Under the pieces are notes generated by a model, which worked only from the letters and a program-made list of their open reading frames with translations, made no database searches and was not told the origin of the DNA. Positions 19,169 through 27,058 of a stretch of DNA of 64,000 nucleotides are shown in pieces (within the stretch, counting starts at the first letter, position 1; every line of letters begins with the position of its first letter). Source of the DNA: GCA-2683825 sp965662355 (GTDB lineage: Bacteria; Planctomycetota; UBA1135; GCA-002686595); contig CBFIHP010000001.1 in NCBI GenBank assembly GCA_965662355.1, forward strand, positions 496,001 through 560,000. The letters are read 5' to 3'. A program made the translations under genes and the position numbers.

Positions 19169-19456
19169 AGCTTCCCGCCGCTCTCACGAGCCTCCTCGGT
19201 GCTGGAAGAGTCGCTTCCACTCTGAGAGCCACCTTCTCGCAGTACCCTACGTTGATGGATACTTAGGCCACCTTTGAGTCACCAAAGTGCGAAGAAATGG
19301 CCCCCTCGCGTATTTGCACCTCCACAAAAGAAACTTCCTAGGCGTTCTGTGCTCCCAGAGCCTGGCTCGGGGTGTAGAAACGAGCTAGGGAAACTGGACC
19401 AAGCCCAGGATTCCCCGGGTCACACGTCAGAAGAAGAAACGGGAGCTTCTAGTTAA
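19169..19456. other. Divergent intergenic region
   Basis: 288 bases between the divergent phosphodiesterase and secreted-protein genes, noticeably less GC-rich than its surroundings. It should hold both promoters. I see no convincing -10/-35 pair, repeat or RNA structure. Confidence 0.4.
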
Positions 19457-21223
19457 GTGCCTATTAAATTCCATCTAACATTCCTGTCAGGGGTTCTCCT
19501 CGGTGGTTATTCCGGAGCCCAAGCGGTTTTCGAGGGTCCCCACTTCGGTCCGGGTCAGGTCGTCCAGCTGGACGCACCCCACGCCCTTCCGCTGCTAGAG
19601 GACATCCGCTTCCTGCCCCTGGAGATCAGTGGGCGAACGGGGCTCGACTCCCTGAACCCCAGCTTGGCCCAGCTTCGCTACGACATTCCTGGAGCCAACC
19701 GGGTCCTACTGCCGGGCGGGGCCGGATCCCTCTACCGTTACCACACCGTCCGTACCTTCGGCCAGATCTTCGGCTTCCTGCTGATCGACGCCGATGGCAC
19801 CGCCCGCGTCGTGTTCGAGTTCGCCGGATACGGCGTCGATGGGTTGCTCGACCCGTTCGGGGTTTTTTGTGCCATCGAGGGCTCCACGCTCTGGATCACG
19901 AGCGTGCCCGAGGTCGGTGGCGACCTGTTCGAGATCGACCTCGTGGCCGGCACGACGATCAACCGCACGATGACCCTCGCAGACCTCACCTTCCACGAGC
20001 AAGGCATGGCCCTGTTTCCCGGCTATGGAATCGTGATGACGGCCAGCGGTCCTCTGCGTTTGGATCGCAACCGTGGCTTGCCCGAGTTGCTGAGTTTCGA
20101 AGGCCTTCCCCCGGCGTGGTTCGCCCCGGATATCGTCAGTTCGTATGACGCGACCACGTTTGCGTTCATCGCCGGCTCCTCAGAAACGGACACACACATC
20201 TTCTACGGTCGTGCAGACGGCGTGGTCAAGCGCGCCTCGGACACGCCGACCGGTATGACCAGCGCTGGCTTCGCGTACGACACAGTCAACGGACCTTGGT
20301 TGGCGCTATCAACGGACGGTTCCGTCTGCGCCTGGATCTCACAAGGCAATTCACGCGAGCTCTTTATACGCGAGCTAGAAGCGATCGAGATCACGACCGA
20401 GTTCCAGGTCACGCACGATGTGCGCTTCACCGACACGCTGAACGACTCCGGCGTGATCGCTTTCTTCTCCCCCGAGTCACTCGTTGTCTTGGTCGGCGAC
20501 GACAGCGGTAACAAGGTTCCGAAAATCGAAGACGGCGATCTATACCGTGTCGATGTGGGCGTGCAAGCCGGGCCTCTGACACCCAACGAGACGCAGACCG
20601 ACATCAGCAACCTCTCGGGTACCTCCGGGGATTCCGCTCTTCCGTTCCTCTCCTACGGCTCGATAACGAACCTCGGTGGAATCTACCGCGTGCCTGGGTT
20701 CGATGGGTTAGTTGCCCTGGACGAGGCATCCGAGAGTGTCGTGGCTGTCGACTGGTCGGGAAGGGTCTCCACGTTGGTTACAGGAGTCGTGACGATCAAT
20801 GCGCTCCACCCCGTTGGCATGAAGATCGTGCTGAATGTGCAGATGGCCGCACCGCTCGAGAACAACGAGTACCAGGCGCTCTATCGCTTCGCCCCGCTCA
20901 CCGGTGTCGTCTCGCGCCTCGGCAAACTTCCGCCCGGTGGCTTTTTCTCCCGCCCGGCAATCTCGGAAAGCGGGCACTTCGCGGCGATCGCCAACGCGGA
21001 CTGTGACTTCGAATGGCTGGGCCGCATCACGCTCGCTTCCGGAACGACCGAGGTGCCCCTTGCGTTTCCCGCCGTGTACGGGCCGGCCCAGTGGTTCACA
21101 CCGGACGGAGCGCTCCTTTTCACCGTCGAGTTCGCCGGCCTGACGTACTTCGTGAGCTGGGGATCAACGGGGTTGCGCCTGCTCGGTTACCACCCCCAGG
21201 GATTCGTTCTACCGGGCCTCTAG
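19457..21223 (+). CDS. Secreted protein, probable beta-propeller, unknown function
   Basis: 588 residues from a GTG start in unusually AT-rich sequence; no clear Shine-Dalgarno, so the start is moderately certain. An N-terminal signal peptide runs to about residue 23 (GGYSGAQA). The remainder is strand-rich, with recurrent phrases such as GTARVVFEFAG, GSTLWITSVP and GRVSTLVTGVV, suggesting a seven-bladed propeller, but no catalytic motif is seen. Its TAG stop overlaps the TAG of the convergent gpmI gene in a shared CTAG (21220-21223). Confidence 0.7.
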   Translation: MPIKFHLTFLSGVLLGGYSGAQAVFEGPHFGPGQVVQLDAPHALPLLEDIRFLPLEISGRTGLDSLNPSLAQLRYDIPGANRVLLPGGAGSLYRYHTVRTFGQIFGFLLIDADGTARVVFEFAGYGVDGLLDPFGVFCAIEGSTLWITSVPEVGGDLFEIDLVAGTTINRTMTLADLTFHEQGMALFPGYGIVMTASGPLRLDRNRGLPELLSFEGLPPAWFAPDIVSSYDATTFAFIAGSSETDTHIFYGRADGVVKRASDTPTGMTSAGFAYDTVNGPWLALSTDGSVCAWISQGNSRELFIRELEAIEITTEFQVTHDVRFTDTLNDSGVIAFFSPESLVVLVGDDSGNKVPKIEDGDLYRVDVGVQAGPLTPNETQTDISNLSGTSGDSALPFLSYGSITNLGGIYRVPGFDGLVALDEASESVVAVDWSGRVSTLVTGVVTINALHPVGMKIVLNVQMAAPLENNEYQALYRFAPLTGVVSRLGKLPPGGFFSRPAISESGHFAAIANADCDFEWLGRITLASGTTEVPLAFPAVYGPAQWFTPDGALLFTVEFAGLTYFVSWGSTGLRLLGYHPQGFVLPGL

Positions 21224-22686
21224 TCGAAGACGGCCAGCGGTGGTTCCATCCACTGCGGCGGTTCGAGCCCCAGAGCATTGAGGTAGGTCGCAGCGACCTG
21301 CGCGAGCGAACCGCTCTGTGTCTTCCAGTTCGTCGCGGCCCCAGGCGCCGCTTGAATCAAGAACGGCACGGGTCCGTCGGTGTGGGATCCGAACGGACCG
21401 CCCTCGTCGTCTTCGACACGTTCCGCGTTGCCGTGGTCGGAGGTGACCATCAAGGTCCATCCGTTCGCGGTGGCTGCCTCGGCTATGCGCACGAAAGCCG
21501 CATCGACCGCATGTGCAGCTTGCGTGGCAAGGTCCAGCCGACCCAGGTGTCCGACCTGATCCAGGTTCGCCACGTTGGCGATGATTGCGCGCCCTTCGGA
21601 GCTCTCGAGGTGCTTGATGATCTCGTCCGTGACTTCGGGTAACGACATCGCCGGCTTGGCCGGAATTTCGGCCTCGGGAATGGAAGGGATGCAGTGGCCG
21701 TCGCCCTCGGTTCCAGCGTCGAATCCATTCAGGAAGAAGGTCACGTGCGGGAACTTGCACTTCTCGGCGATACGCACCGAGGTGAGGCCAGAACGCTTGA
21801 TTTCGTGGGCCAATCCGCGAGATAGAGGCTCGACGGGGAAGAAGACGTGCTCGACACCGACGCCTTGCCCAGGGTCGATCAGCATCAAGACCGGTTGCGT
21901 CTCCGAGAGCACCGTCGCGGTCTGACGCGCGCGATCTGCGCGGTGGCTGGTGATCAAGACGGGCTCGCCGTCCGCGATCGTTCGTCCACCGCCAAGCATG
22001 TGCGCGGGAAAACTCATCTCACCCGTGCTTTCGTCGGCGAGGTGATGTGCCAGGAGCTCCGGGCGGTATTCGTCGAGTGACACCTTGCCCTTCAATGCGT
22101 CGACCGCGACGCGCGTGACGTCGAGGTTTCCACCGCGATCGCAGAACCACTTTCGTCCGAAGACGACACCGAGCTCGCAGTTGTCAATGTCCCTGAGTTG
22201 CTCGATCAATTCACCTAGAATCCGAGGAGCGCTGCCCTTCAACGAATCGACACCGTCGAGAACGGGGTGAACGACGATGCGTTCGACGCCAGCCGCGCGC
22301 GCCATCCTTGCCGATTGAACAATCGAGCGATGCAGTCCGTGCACGCCGGCATCGGAGACGAGCCCTGTCAGGTGACAGATGCCCGCTTCGCGCGCGACCT
22401 TCCAGCCGTCGTCCTTGGCCCAGGAACCGTCTTCGAAAGCGATGCAGATGCGTTTTGTCATGCAGGGCACGACGACACCGGCACCGATCGTGAGATGCCC
22501 GGCTTCGGAATTACCGACCTGGCCCGCTTCCAGGCCGACCGCCTCCGACGCAGCTTCGAGGATGCAGAAACCCTCGCGTTGCATGTGGGCAAACATCGCC
22601 GGCAGAGTCTCCGACGTGACAGCGTTTCCGTTTTCACGGGTGGAGTAACCGACGCCATCGAGGATGAGCAAGCAGGCCTTCTTCAT
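21220..22686 (-). CDS. gpmI: 2,3-bisphosphoglycerate-independent phosphoglycerate mutase, divergent
   Basis: 488 residues. The alkaline-phosphatase-like metal core is present: D10 in ILDGVG, catalytic S60 in QVGNSEAGHL, N-x-D-x-VGHxG near residue 395 and TSDHGNAE near 435. The enzyme interconverts 3- and 2-phosphoglycerate in glycolysis. Several segments differ from typical family members: the usual GRYYAMDRDxRW is replaced by GRKWFCDRGGN, and the FNGG...E segment reads FFLNGFDAGTEGDGH. It is likely still a mutase, but a related phosphotransfer reaction is conceivable. It follows aroA by 13 bases, forming an arsI-aroA-gpmI unit. Confidence 0.82.
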   Translation of the reverse strand: MKKACLLILDGVGYSTRENGNAVTSETLPAMFAHMQREGFCILEAASEAVGLEAGQVGNSEAGHLTIGAGVVVPCMTKRICIAFEDGSWAKDDGWKVAREAGICHLTGLVSDAGVHGLHRSIVQSARMARAAGVERIVVHPVLDGVDSLKGSAPRILGELIEQLRDIDNCELGVVFGRKWFCDRGGNLDVTRVAVDALKGKVSLDEYRPELLAHHLADESTGEMSFPAHMLGGGRTIADGEPVLITSHRADRARQTATVLSETQPVLMLIDPGQGVGVEHVFFPVEPLSRGLAHEIKRSGLTSVRIAEKCKFPHVTFFLNGFDAGTEGDGHCIPSIPEAEIPAKPAMSLPEVTDEIIKHLESSEGRAIIANVANLDQVGHLGRLDLATQAAHAVDAAFVRIAEAATANGWTLMVTSDHGNAERVEDDEGGPFGSHTDGPVPFLIQAAPGAATNWKTQSGSLAQVAATYLNALGLEPPQWMEPPLAVFD

Positions 22687-22699
22687 CGATCCCTAACCT

Positions 22700-24001
22700 T
22701 CAACCTTCATGGTGTGCGTGGAAGCGCTCGAGCTCGTCCCAGAATTTCGGGAACGACTTGGCTACGCAACCCGGGTCTTCGATTTCGATGCCCGGTGAGA
22801 CGAGCGAGAGCACGGCCATCGACATGGCCACGCGGTGATCGTCGTAGGTTTCAATACGTGCCGGGGTCAGCGAGCCGTTGGGGTGAATGACGACATAGTC
22901 GGGGCCTTCCTCGACCTTGACGCCCATGCGCCCTAGCTCGGTCGCAGTGGCGGAGATGCGGTCGCATTCCTTCACGCGGAGGTTGGCGATGTTCGTGATC
23001 CGTGTCGGGCCTTCGGCCATGGCCGCAACGGCAGCGAGTGTCAAAACGACGTCGGGCATTTTGTCCATGTCGATATCGATGCCGCGCAGCTTGCCACCCT
23101 TCAGGCGAATGACATCGTCGGTCAATTCGACTTCACAGCCCATGTCGCCAAAGGCGGTGGCGAGCCCAATGTCGCCTTGCGCGGAGTTCTTGCCGATGCC
23201 CGGAATCTCGACGGTTGTTCCGGTTACGGCGGCGGCGGCGAGGTAGTAGGACATCCCGCTGGCATCAACCTCGACCGGGATCGTCTCGTGCTGCGGCATA
23301 CCCGGGTAAACGAGGATCGAGTCGTTGTCGCTGCGCTCGGCCTTGATCCCACAGGCATTCATCATCGACAGCGTCATCTGCACGTAGGGGCGCGAGACCG
23401 TCTTGCCCGTCGGTCGGATGCGAATCGGACCTCCGGTCGGATCCTGCTGGGCCGCCAGCAAGCAGAGCGAGCTCGTGAACTGCGAGGAGATCCCGGCGTG
23501 GATCGACCACTCACGGTTGGAGATGGGGCCGCCGTGCACGCGGATGGGCAGGTGATCGGTCTCCTTGACCGAGTCATACCGAATCCCCGCGGCAGAAAGC
23601 GAATCGAGGATGTCCTTCACCGGTCGCTCACAGAGACGCTGGATGCCGGTGACGATCGAACCGCCCTCGGCCGTGGCAGAGAAGCCCAGCATGAAGCGCG
23701 CTGGGGTGCCGGCCCCGCCCATGAAGCACTCGCTCGACGGCGCGCCGAGCCGCTCCTGGGTGCGCTCGGCCCGAAAGCCGTCGTCGGTCTTCTCGATCGA
23801 CAGGCCCACGAATGAATCGAGTGCCTCGGACAGGCGGGCGGTGTCGTCGCAGTGCAGCCCCCCCGTCACGCCCGTGACCCCCATGCGCTGGGAGGCCAGG
23901 ACCAGGGCCCGGTTCGTATAGGACTTCGAGCCAGGAATGCGGGCGCGGTAGGTGGCGGGGTTGGTCTTGGAGAGGGGCTCGAGAGTCGAGAGCAGTTCCA
24001 T
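22700..24001 (-). CDS. aroA: 5-enolpyruvylshikimate-3-phosphate synthase (EPSP synthase)
   Basis: 433 residues from ATG at 24001. It joins PEP to shikimate-3-phosphate in aromatic amino acid synthesis. Diagnostic motifs are PGSKSYTNRAL near the N-terminus, GAGTPARFML (PEP-site loop; G96 and T97 equivalents kept, while the position of E. coli P101 is Phe), VKECDR near residue 350 and DDHRVAMS near 390, ending with DPGCVAKSFPKFW. No other shikimate gene is nearby. It stands between arsI and gpmI on one strand. Confidence 0.9.
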   Translation of the reverse strand: MELLSTLEPLSKTNPATYRARIPGSKSYTNRALVLASQRMGVTGVTGGLHCDDTARLSEALDSFVGLSIEKTDDGFRAERTQERLGAPSSECFMGGAGTPARFMLGFSATAEGGSIVTGIQRLCERPVKDILDSLSAAGIRYDSVKETDHLPIRVHGGPISNREWSIHAGISSQFTSSLCLLAAQQDPTGGPIRIRPTGKTVSRPYVQMTLSMMNACGIKAERSDNDSILVYPGMPQHETIPVEVDASGMSYYLAAAAVTGTTVEIPGIGKNSAQGDIGLATAFGDMGCEVELTDDVIRLKGGKLRGIDIDMDKMPDVVLTLAAVAAMAEGPTRITNIANLRVKECDRISATATELGRMGVKVEEGPDYVVIHPNGSLTPARIETYDDHRVAMSMAVLSLVSPGIEIEDPGCVAKSFPKFWDELERFHAHHEG

Positions 24002-24119
24002 GGTCGGTGGCACAGGGTCGAGCGGGAGAGGATAGGGTCGAACTCCAGAATTTGGAGTGTTCGGTCCGGGGCCTGGACGCAGGCCGTCTTGCCGGTGGGT
24101 TGGGTCGATCTGGGCGGGC

Positions 24120-24533
24120 TCAGCAGCAGCCTTTCTTGCGCTCGGCCAGCGGAGCATCGGGATCCAGGTCTTCGAGGAGTTCGTAAAACTCCCAGTGATT
24201 GCCGTCCGGGTCCTGGATCCAGACCTTGTCCTGCACGGCGTGGCAGCAGAGGACCTGGTCCTCCTCCTTCTTCACGAACCCGGACGCGCGCATGCGCTCA
24301 CGGAAGCGCTCCAGGGCCCCATCTGGGTTCAAACGGACCCCCAAATGGGATATACGTTCCCCAGGTCGCACCTTGGCCTTCGTGTTCAGGGTGAGCACCA
24401 GGGCCGGGCTGGAGAGCGTGAACCGGGCGTAGGTCGGCGTCTCCTTGTCCGGGCGGAGGTCGAATACCCGGCTGTAGAACTCGATCGAACTTTCGAGCTC
24501 TTGGACGTTGAGAGCGATGTGCAGATGGTGCAT
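24120..24533 (-). CDS. arsI: ArsI/CadI-type VOC-fold dioxygenase (C-As lyase-like)
   Basis: 137 residues from the ATG at 24533. This glyoxalase/VOC-fold protein matches ArsI in length and key residues: metal ligands H5, H63 and E115, the vicinal arsenic-binding pair C96-C97 in CCHAVQDKVW, the DPDGNHWEF segment and a terminal Cys-Cys (136-137). ArsI cleaves the C-As bond of trivalent methyl- and aromatic arsenicals with Fe(II) and O2. No arsR, arsB, arsM or acr gene is seen nearby. Instead it leads an operon with aroA and gpmI and is divergent from phnW. Confidence 0.85.
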   Translation of the reverse strand: MHHLHIALNVQELESSIEFYSRVFDLRPDKETPTYARFTLSSPALVLTLNTKAKVRPGERISHLGVRLNPDGALERFRERMRASGFVKKEEDQVLCCHAVQDKVWIQDPDGNHWEFYELLEDLDPDAPLAERKKGCC

Positions 24534-24677
24534 GAGGGTATTTCCTGGTCGCGCCGGACCATTTTGGATCCAGACATCGACCGATTGGGTCGAAAAATAC
24601 GCAAGATCCATGCCCGGGGCCCGCCCCAGGGTCCACACCCCGGCCTCTTCCCCACGAATATCGCTTTGGAAACAGCA

Positions 24678-25805
24678 TTGGACGCACAAGCGAAGCTGCT
24701 CTTCACCCCCGGCCCTCTCACCACCAGCTCCACGGTCAAGGAGGCCATGCAGCGCGACCTGGGCTCCCGGGACAAGGAGTTCGTGGACATTGTCTCCGAG
24801 ATTCGCTCCGAGCTCCTGGCGCTCGCCGGCACCTCGACCGAGGAGGGCTACGAAGCGGTCCTGATGCAGGGGTCCGGAACCTTCGGCATCGAGTCCGTCT
24901 GTGCCTCGGCGATTCCCGAAGGAGGCGAGTTGCTCGTTCTCATCAACGGGGCCTACGGCCGGCGCATCGCTCACATTGCGCGCACCCTGGGCATCGGCGT
25001 GTGGGAGCTCGATTGGGAAGAGAACCAGACCATCGATCCGACTTCCGTCAAAGAAGCCCTGTCCGAGCACTCCGAGATCACCCACGTCGCCATGGTTCAT
25101 TGCGAGACCACGACGGGGATCATGAACCCGCTGGCCGAGGTGGCGGAGATCGTGCGCAGTCACAAGCGCTGCATGATCCTCGATGCCATGAGCTCGTTCG
25201 GCGCCGTGCCGATCGATGTCACCGCGACACCGGTCGACTTCCTGATCTCGTCGGCCAACAAGTGCATCGAGGGCGTGCCCGGGTTTTCCTTCGTGGTCTT
25301 CCGTAAGGATGCACTGGATGCCGCGAGTGGCGTGACGCGTTCCGTCAGCCTCGATCTGAAAGCGCAATGGGAGGCGCTCGAGAACAACGGTCAGTTCCGC
25401 TTCACGCCGCCGACCCACGCCATCCTCGCTTTCCATCAGGCTCTCTCCGAGCTGGCCAGCGAAGGTGGTCCAGAAGCGCGTGGTCGTCGCTACGCCGTCT
25501 CCCAGGAGATGCTGACAACGGGCATGGCCGAGCTGGGCTTCCAGTCCTACCTCGCCCCGGAAGTGCAGGGCCCGGTCATCACGACCTTCCGCTTCCACGA
25601 GGATCCCTCGTTCAACTTCGAGAACTTCTACACGCGGCTCGCAGACGCAGGTTTCGTGATCTACCCGGGCAAGTTGACGGAAGAGGAGTGCTTCCGCATC
25701 GGCAGTGCCGGCCAGATCGGTGTCGAGGAGATCATCTCGCTTCTGGTGGCGGTGCGTATGACCCTCGAAGGCATGGGATGCGACCTGTCTTCGCTGGTCG
25801 GCTAA
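24678..25805 (+). CDS. phnW: 2-aminoethylphosphonate-pyruvate transaminase
   Basis: About 375 residues. Class V PLP aminotransferase with the PhnW signature LLFTPGPLTTSSTVKEAM at the N-terminus, then QGSGTFGIESV, GAYGRRI, the D in LDAMSSFGAVPID and the PLP lysine in SSANKCIEG. It interconverts phosphonoacetaldehyde and 2-aminoethylphosphonate. No suitable ATG lies between the arsI promoter and the TPGPL motif; TTG at 24678 (or 24666) is the best guess, and ATG 24525 would add a poor-looking extension and overlap the arsI start. It converges on the phosphonopyruvate decarboxylase gene, 19 bases apart; in biosynthesis it would take that enzyme's product. Confidence 0.88.
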   Translation: MDAQAKLLFTPGPLTTSSTVKEAMQRDLGSRDKEFVDIVSEIRSELLALAGTSTEEGYEAVLMQGSGTFGIESVCASAIPEGGELLVLINGAYGRRIAHIARTLGIGVWELDWEENQTIDPTSVKEALSEHSEITHVAMVHCETTTGIMNPLAEVAEIVRSHKRCMILDAMSSFGAVPIDVTATPVDFLISSANKCIEGVPGFSFVVFRKDALDAASGVTRSVSLDLKAQWEALENNGQFRFTPPTHAILAFHQALSELASEGGPEARGRRYAVSQEMLTTGMAELGFQSYLAPEVQGPVITTFRFHEDPSFNFENFYTRLADAGFVIYPGKLTEEECFRIGSAGQIGVEEIISLLVAVRMTLEGMGCDLSSLVG

Positions 25806-25824
25806 CCCCAGCAGATATGGGCTG

Positions 25825-26970
25825 CTAGGCCGGATTCGCCCGAATCCAGGCCCTCAGGCGTTCCGCGACCTGGGCCGGCGTGATCGTCGGCCGCGGGAGC
25901 TTGCGGTTCTCACGCGGCTTTGTGCATACGTGCACGAACTCGAGTTCGTCCGTGGCCTTTCGCAAGCAAGCTCCGAGGTCTTCGAGCGAGTCGATACGGC
26001 TGGCCCGTGGATAGCCACAAGCTGCAGCGATGGCGACCGGGTCGATTGAGGGTGCTACCGTCGCCTGCGAGCCGGTCGAGTCGTGCACACCGTTGTCGAG
26101 GAGGATGTGCACCAGGTTCTTCGGGCGTTCGTAGCCCAGCGTGGCCAGGGCACTCATGCGGATCAAAAAGGCCCCGTCGCCGTCGAGCACGATCACGCGC
26201 CGCTCGGGCTGCACTCGCGCGAGCCCGAGGCCCAAGCTGGAGATGCAGCCCATCGAGCCGACCATGTACAGCTGGTTGTCACGGTCACCGACGGCGTAGA
26301 GCGCGCGCCCCGTGAAGCCGGTCGTCGTGAGAATAACATCGCCGACACCACAGGCTTCTTGGATCTCGCGCAGCGTCTCGTCCGGGTCGAGCCGTTCCCG
26401 TCCCGGCGCCTGCGGTTCGACACGTAGGGTTGGGCTACGCAGTTCACCTTCGGTGCGGGGCGCGCCCTTCGTGAAGCTGCCGCGACGCACGATCAACGCA
26501 AAAGGCATGGCCGTTCCGTCCATCGAACGGCGCGCGCGATCCAAGACAGCCGTGAGTTCGGATTCCTCCGTGGGCATCAGGGCGTATTCCATGCCCATCA
26601 GCTCGAACAGCTGCGGGGTGATCTTGCCCATGCGCTCGTGCTGCGGCTCGTCGGGAGCCGCACCCGGTTCTCCGCGCCAGCTACAGATGATCAGCGCGGG
26701 TATGCGAAAGGTCTCGGTCAGTGAGGTGAACGGGTTGACCGCGTTCCCGAGGCCCGAGTTCTGAAAGAGCACCGCGGCACGTTTTCCACCCAGCTCGGCG
26801 CCGGCAGCGATGGCCAGTGCGTCGCCCTCATTGGCGGCCCCGACGTAGTCGACATCCGGGTCGGCGATGACCGTGTCGATCAACGACGTGAAGAGCGAAC
26901 AGGGCACGCCCGTGAAGAGCTCGATTCCGGAGGCTCGTGCTTGGCTCAAGAAGAAGGCGGGGTCGATCAT
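25825..26970 (-). CDS. Phosphonopyruvate decarboxylase
   Basis: 381 residues from ATG 26970. ThDP-dependent enzyme: an N-terminal PYR domain (GVPCSLFTSLID, then AANEGDALAIAAGAELGG with the catalytic-type Glu) and a C-terminal PP domain with the GDGAFLIRMSALAT...LLDNGVHDSTG ThDP/Mg motif. This order and the N-terminal phrase are characteristic of Ppd/AepY, which decarboxylates phosphonopyruvate to phosphonoacetaldehyde, making C-P bond formation irreversible. The upstream enzyme, PEP mutase, is not in the window. It is divergent from the amide-ligase gene across 88 bases. Confidence 0.9.
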   Translation of the reverse strand: MIDPAFFLSQARASGIELFTGVPCSLFTSLIDTVIADPDVDYVGAANEGDALAIAAGAELGGKRAAVLFQNSGLGNAVNPFTSLTETFRIPALIICSWRGEPGAAPDEPQHERMGKITPQLFELMGMEYALMPTEESELTAVLDRARRSMDGTAMPFALIVRRGSFTKGAPRTEGELRSPTLRVEPQAPGRERLDPDETLREIQEACGVGDVILTTTGFTGRALYAVGDRDNQLYMVGSMGCISSLGLGLARVQPERRVIVLDGDGAFLIRMSALATLGYERPKNLVHILLDNGVHDSTGSQATVAPSIDPVAIAAACGYPRASRIDSLEDLGACLRKATDELEFVHVCTKPRENRKLPRPTITPAQVAERLRAWIRANPA

Positions 26971-27058
26971 CTTTTGGGGGGTCGGTGGGTCCGCGGAATA
27001 TAATTTGCGTGGGGTTGAAGTAGAAGCCCGGCGCCTACGCAATAGGGCTACCCCCGCT
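26971..27058. promoter_or_regulatory. Compact divergent promoter region between decarboxylase and amide-ligase genes
   Basis: An 88-base, relatively AT-rich spacer. A perfect TATAAT stands at 26999-27004 on the + strand, 55 bases before the ligase start; TTGGGG at 26974-26979 is a poor -35 with a long 19-base spacer. The reverse complement also offers TATATT in the same place, so the two genes may share control. Confidence 0.45.

Noticed and set aside
23640..23760. EPSP synthase suspected of glyphosate tolerance because the E. coli P101 position is Phe
   Set aside because: Other bacterial EPSP synthases, as I recall, also have Phe in this loop, so the change alone is not evidence of tolerance.
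24534..25598. Long upstream extension of the arsI frame, antisense to phnW
   Set aside because: Family alignment places the ArsI start exactly at ATG 24533 (H5 position, 137 residues); the extension lies opposite the conserved phnW domain.
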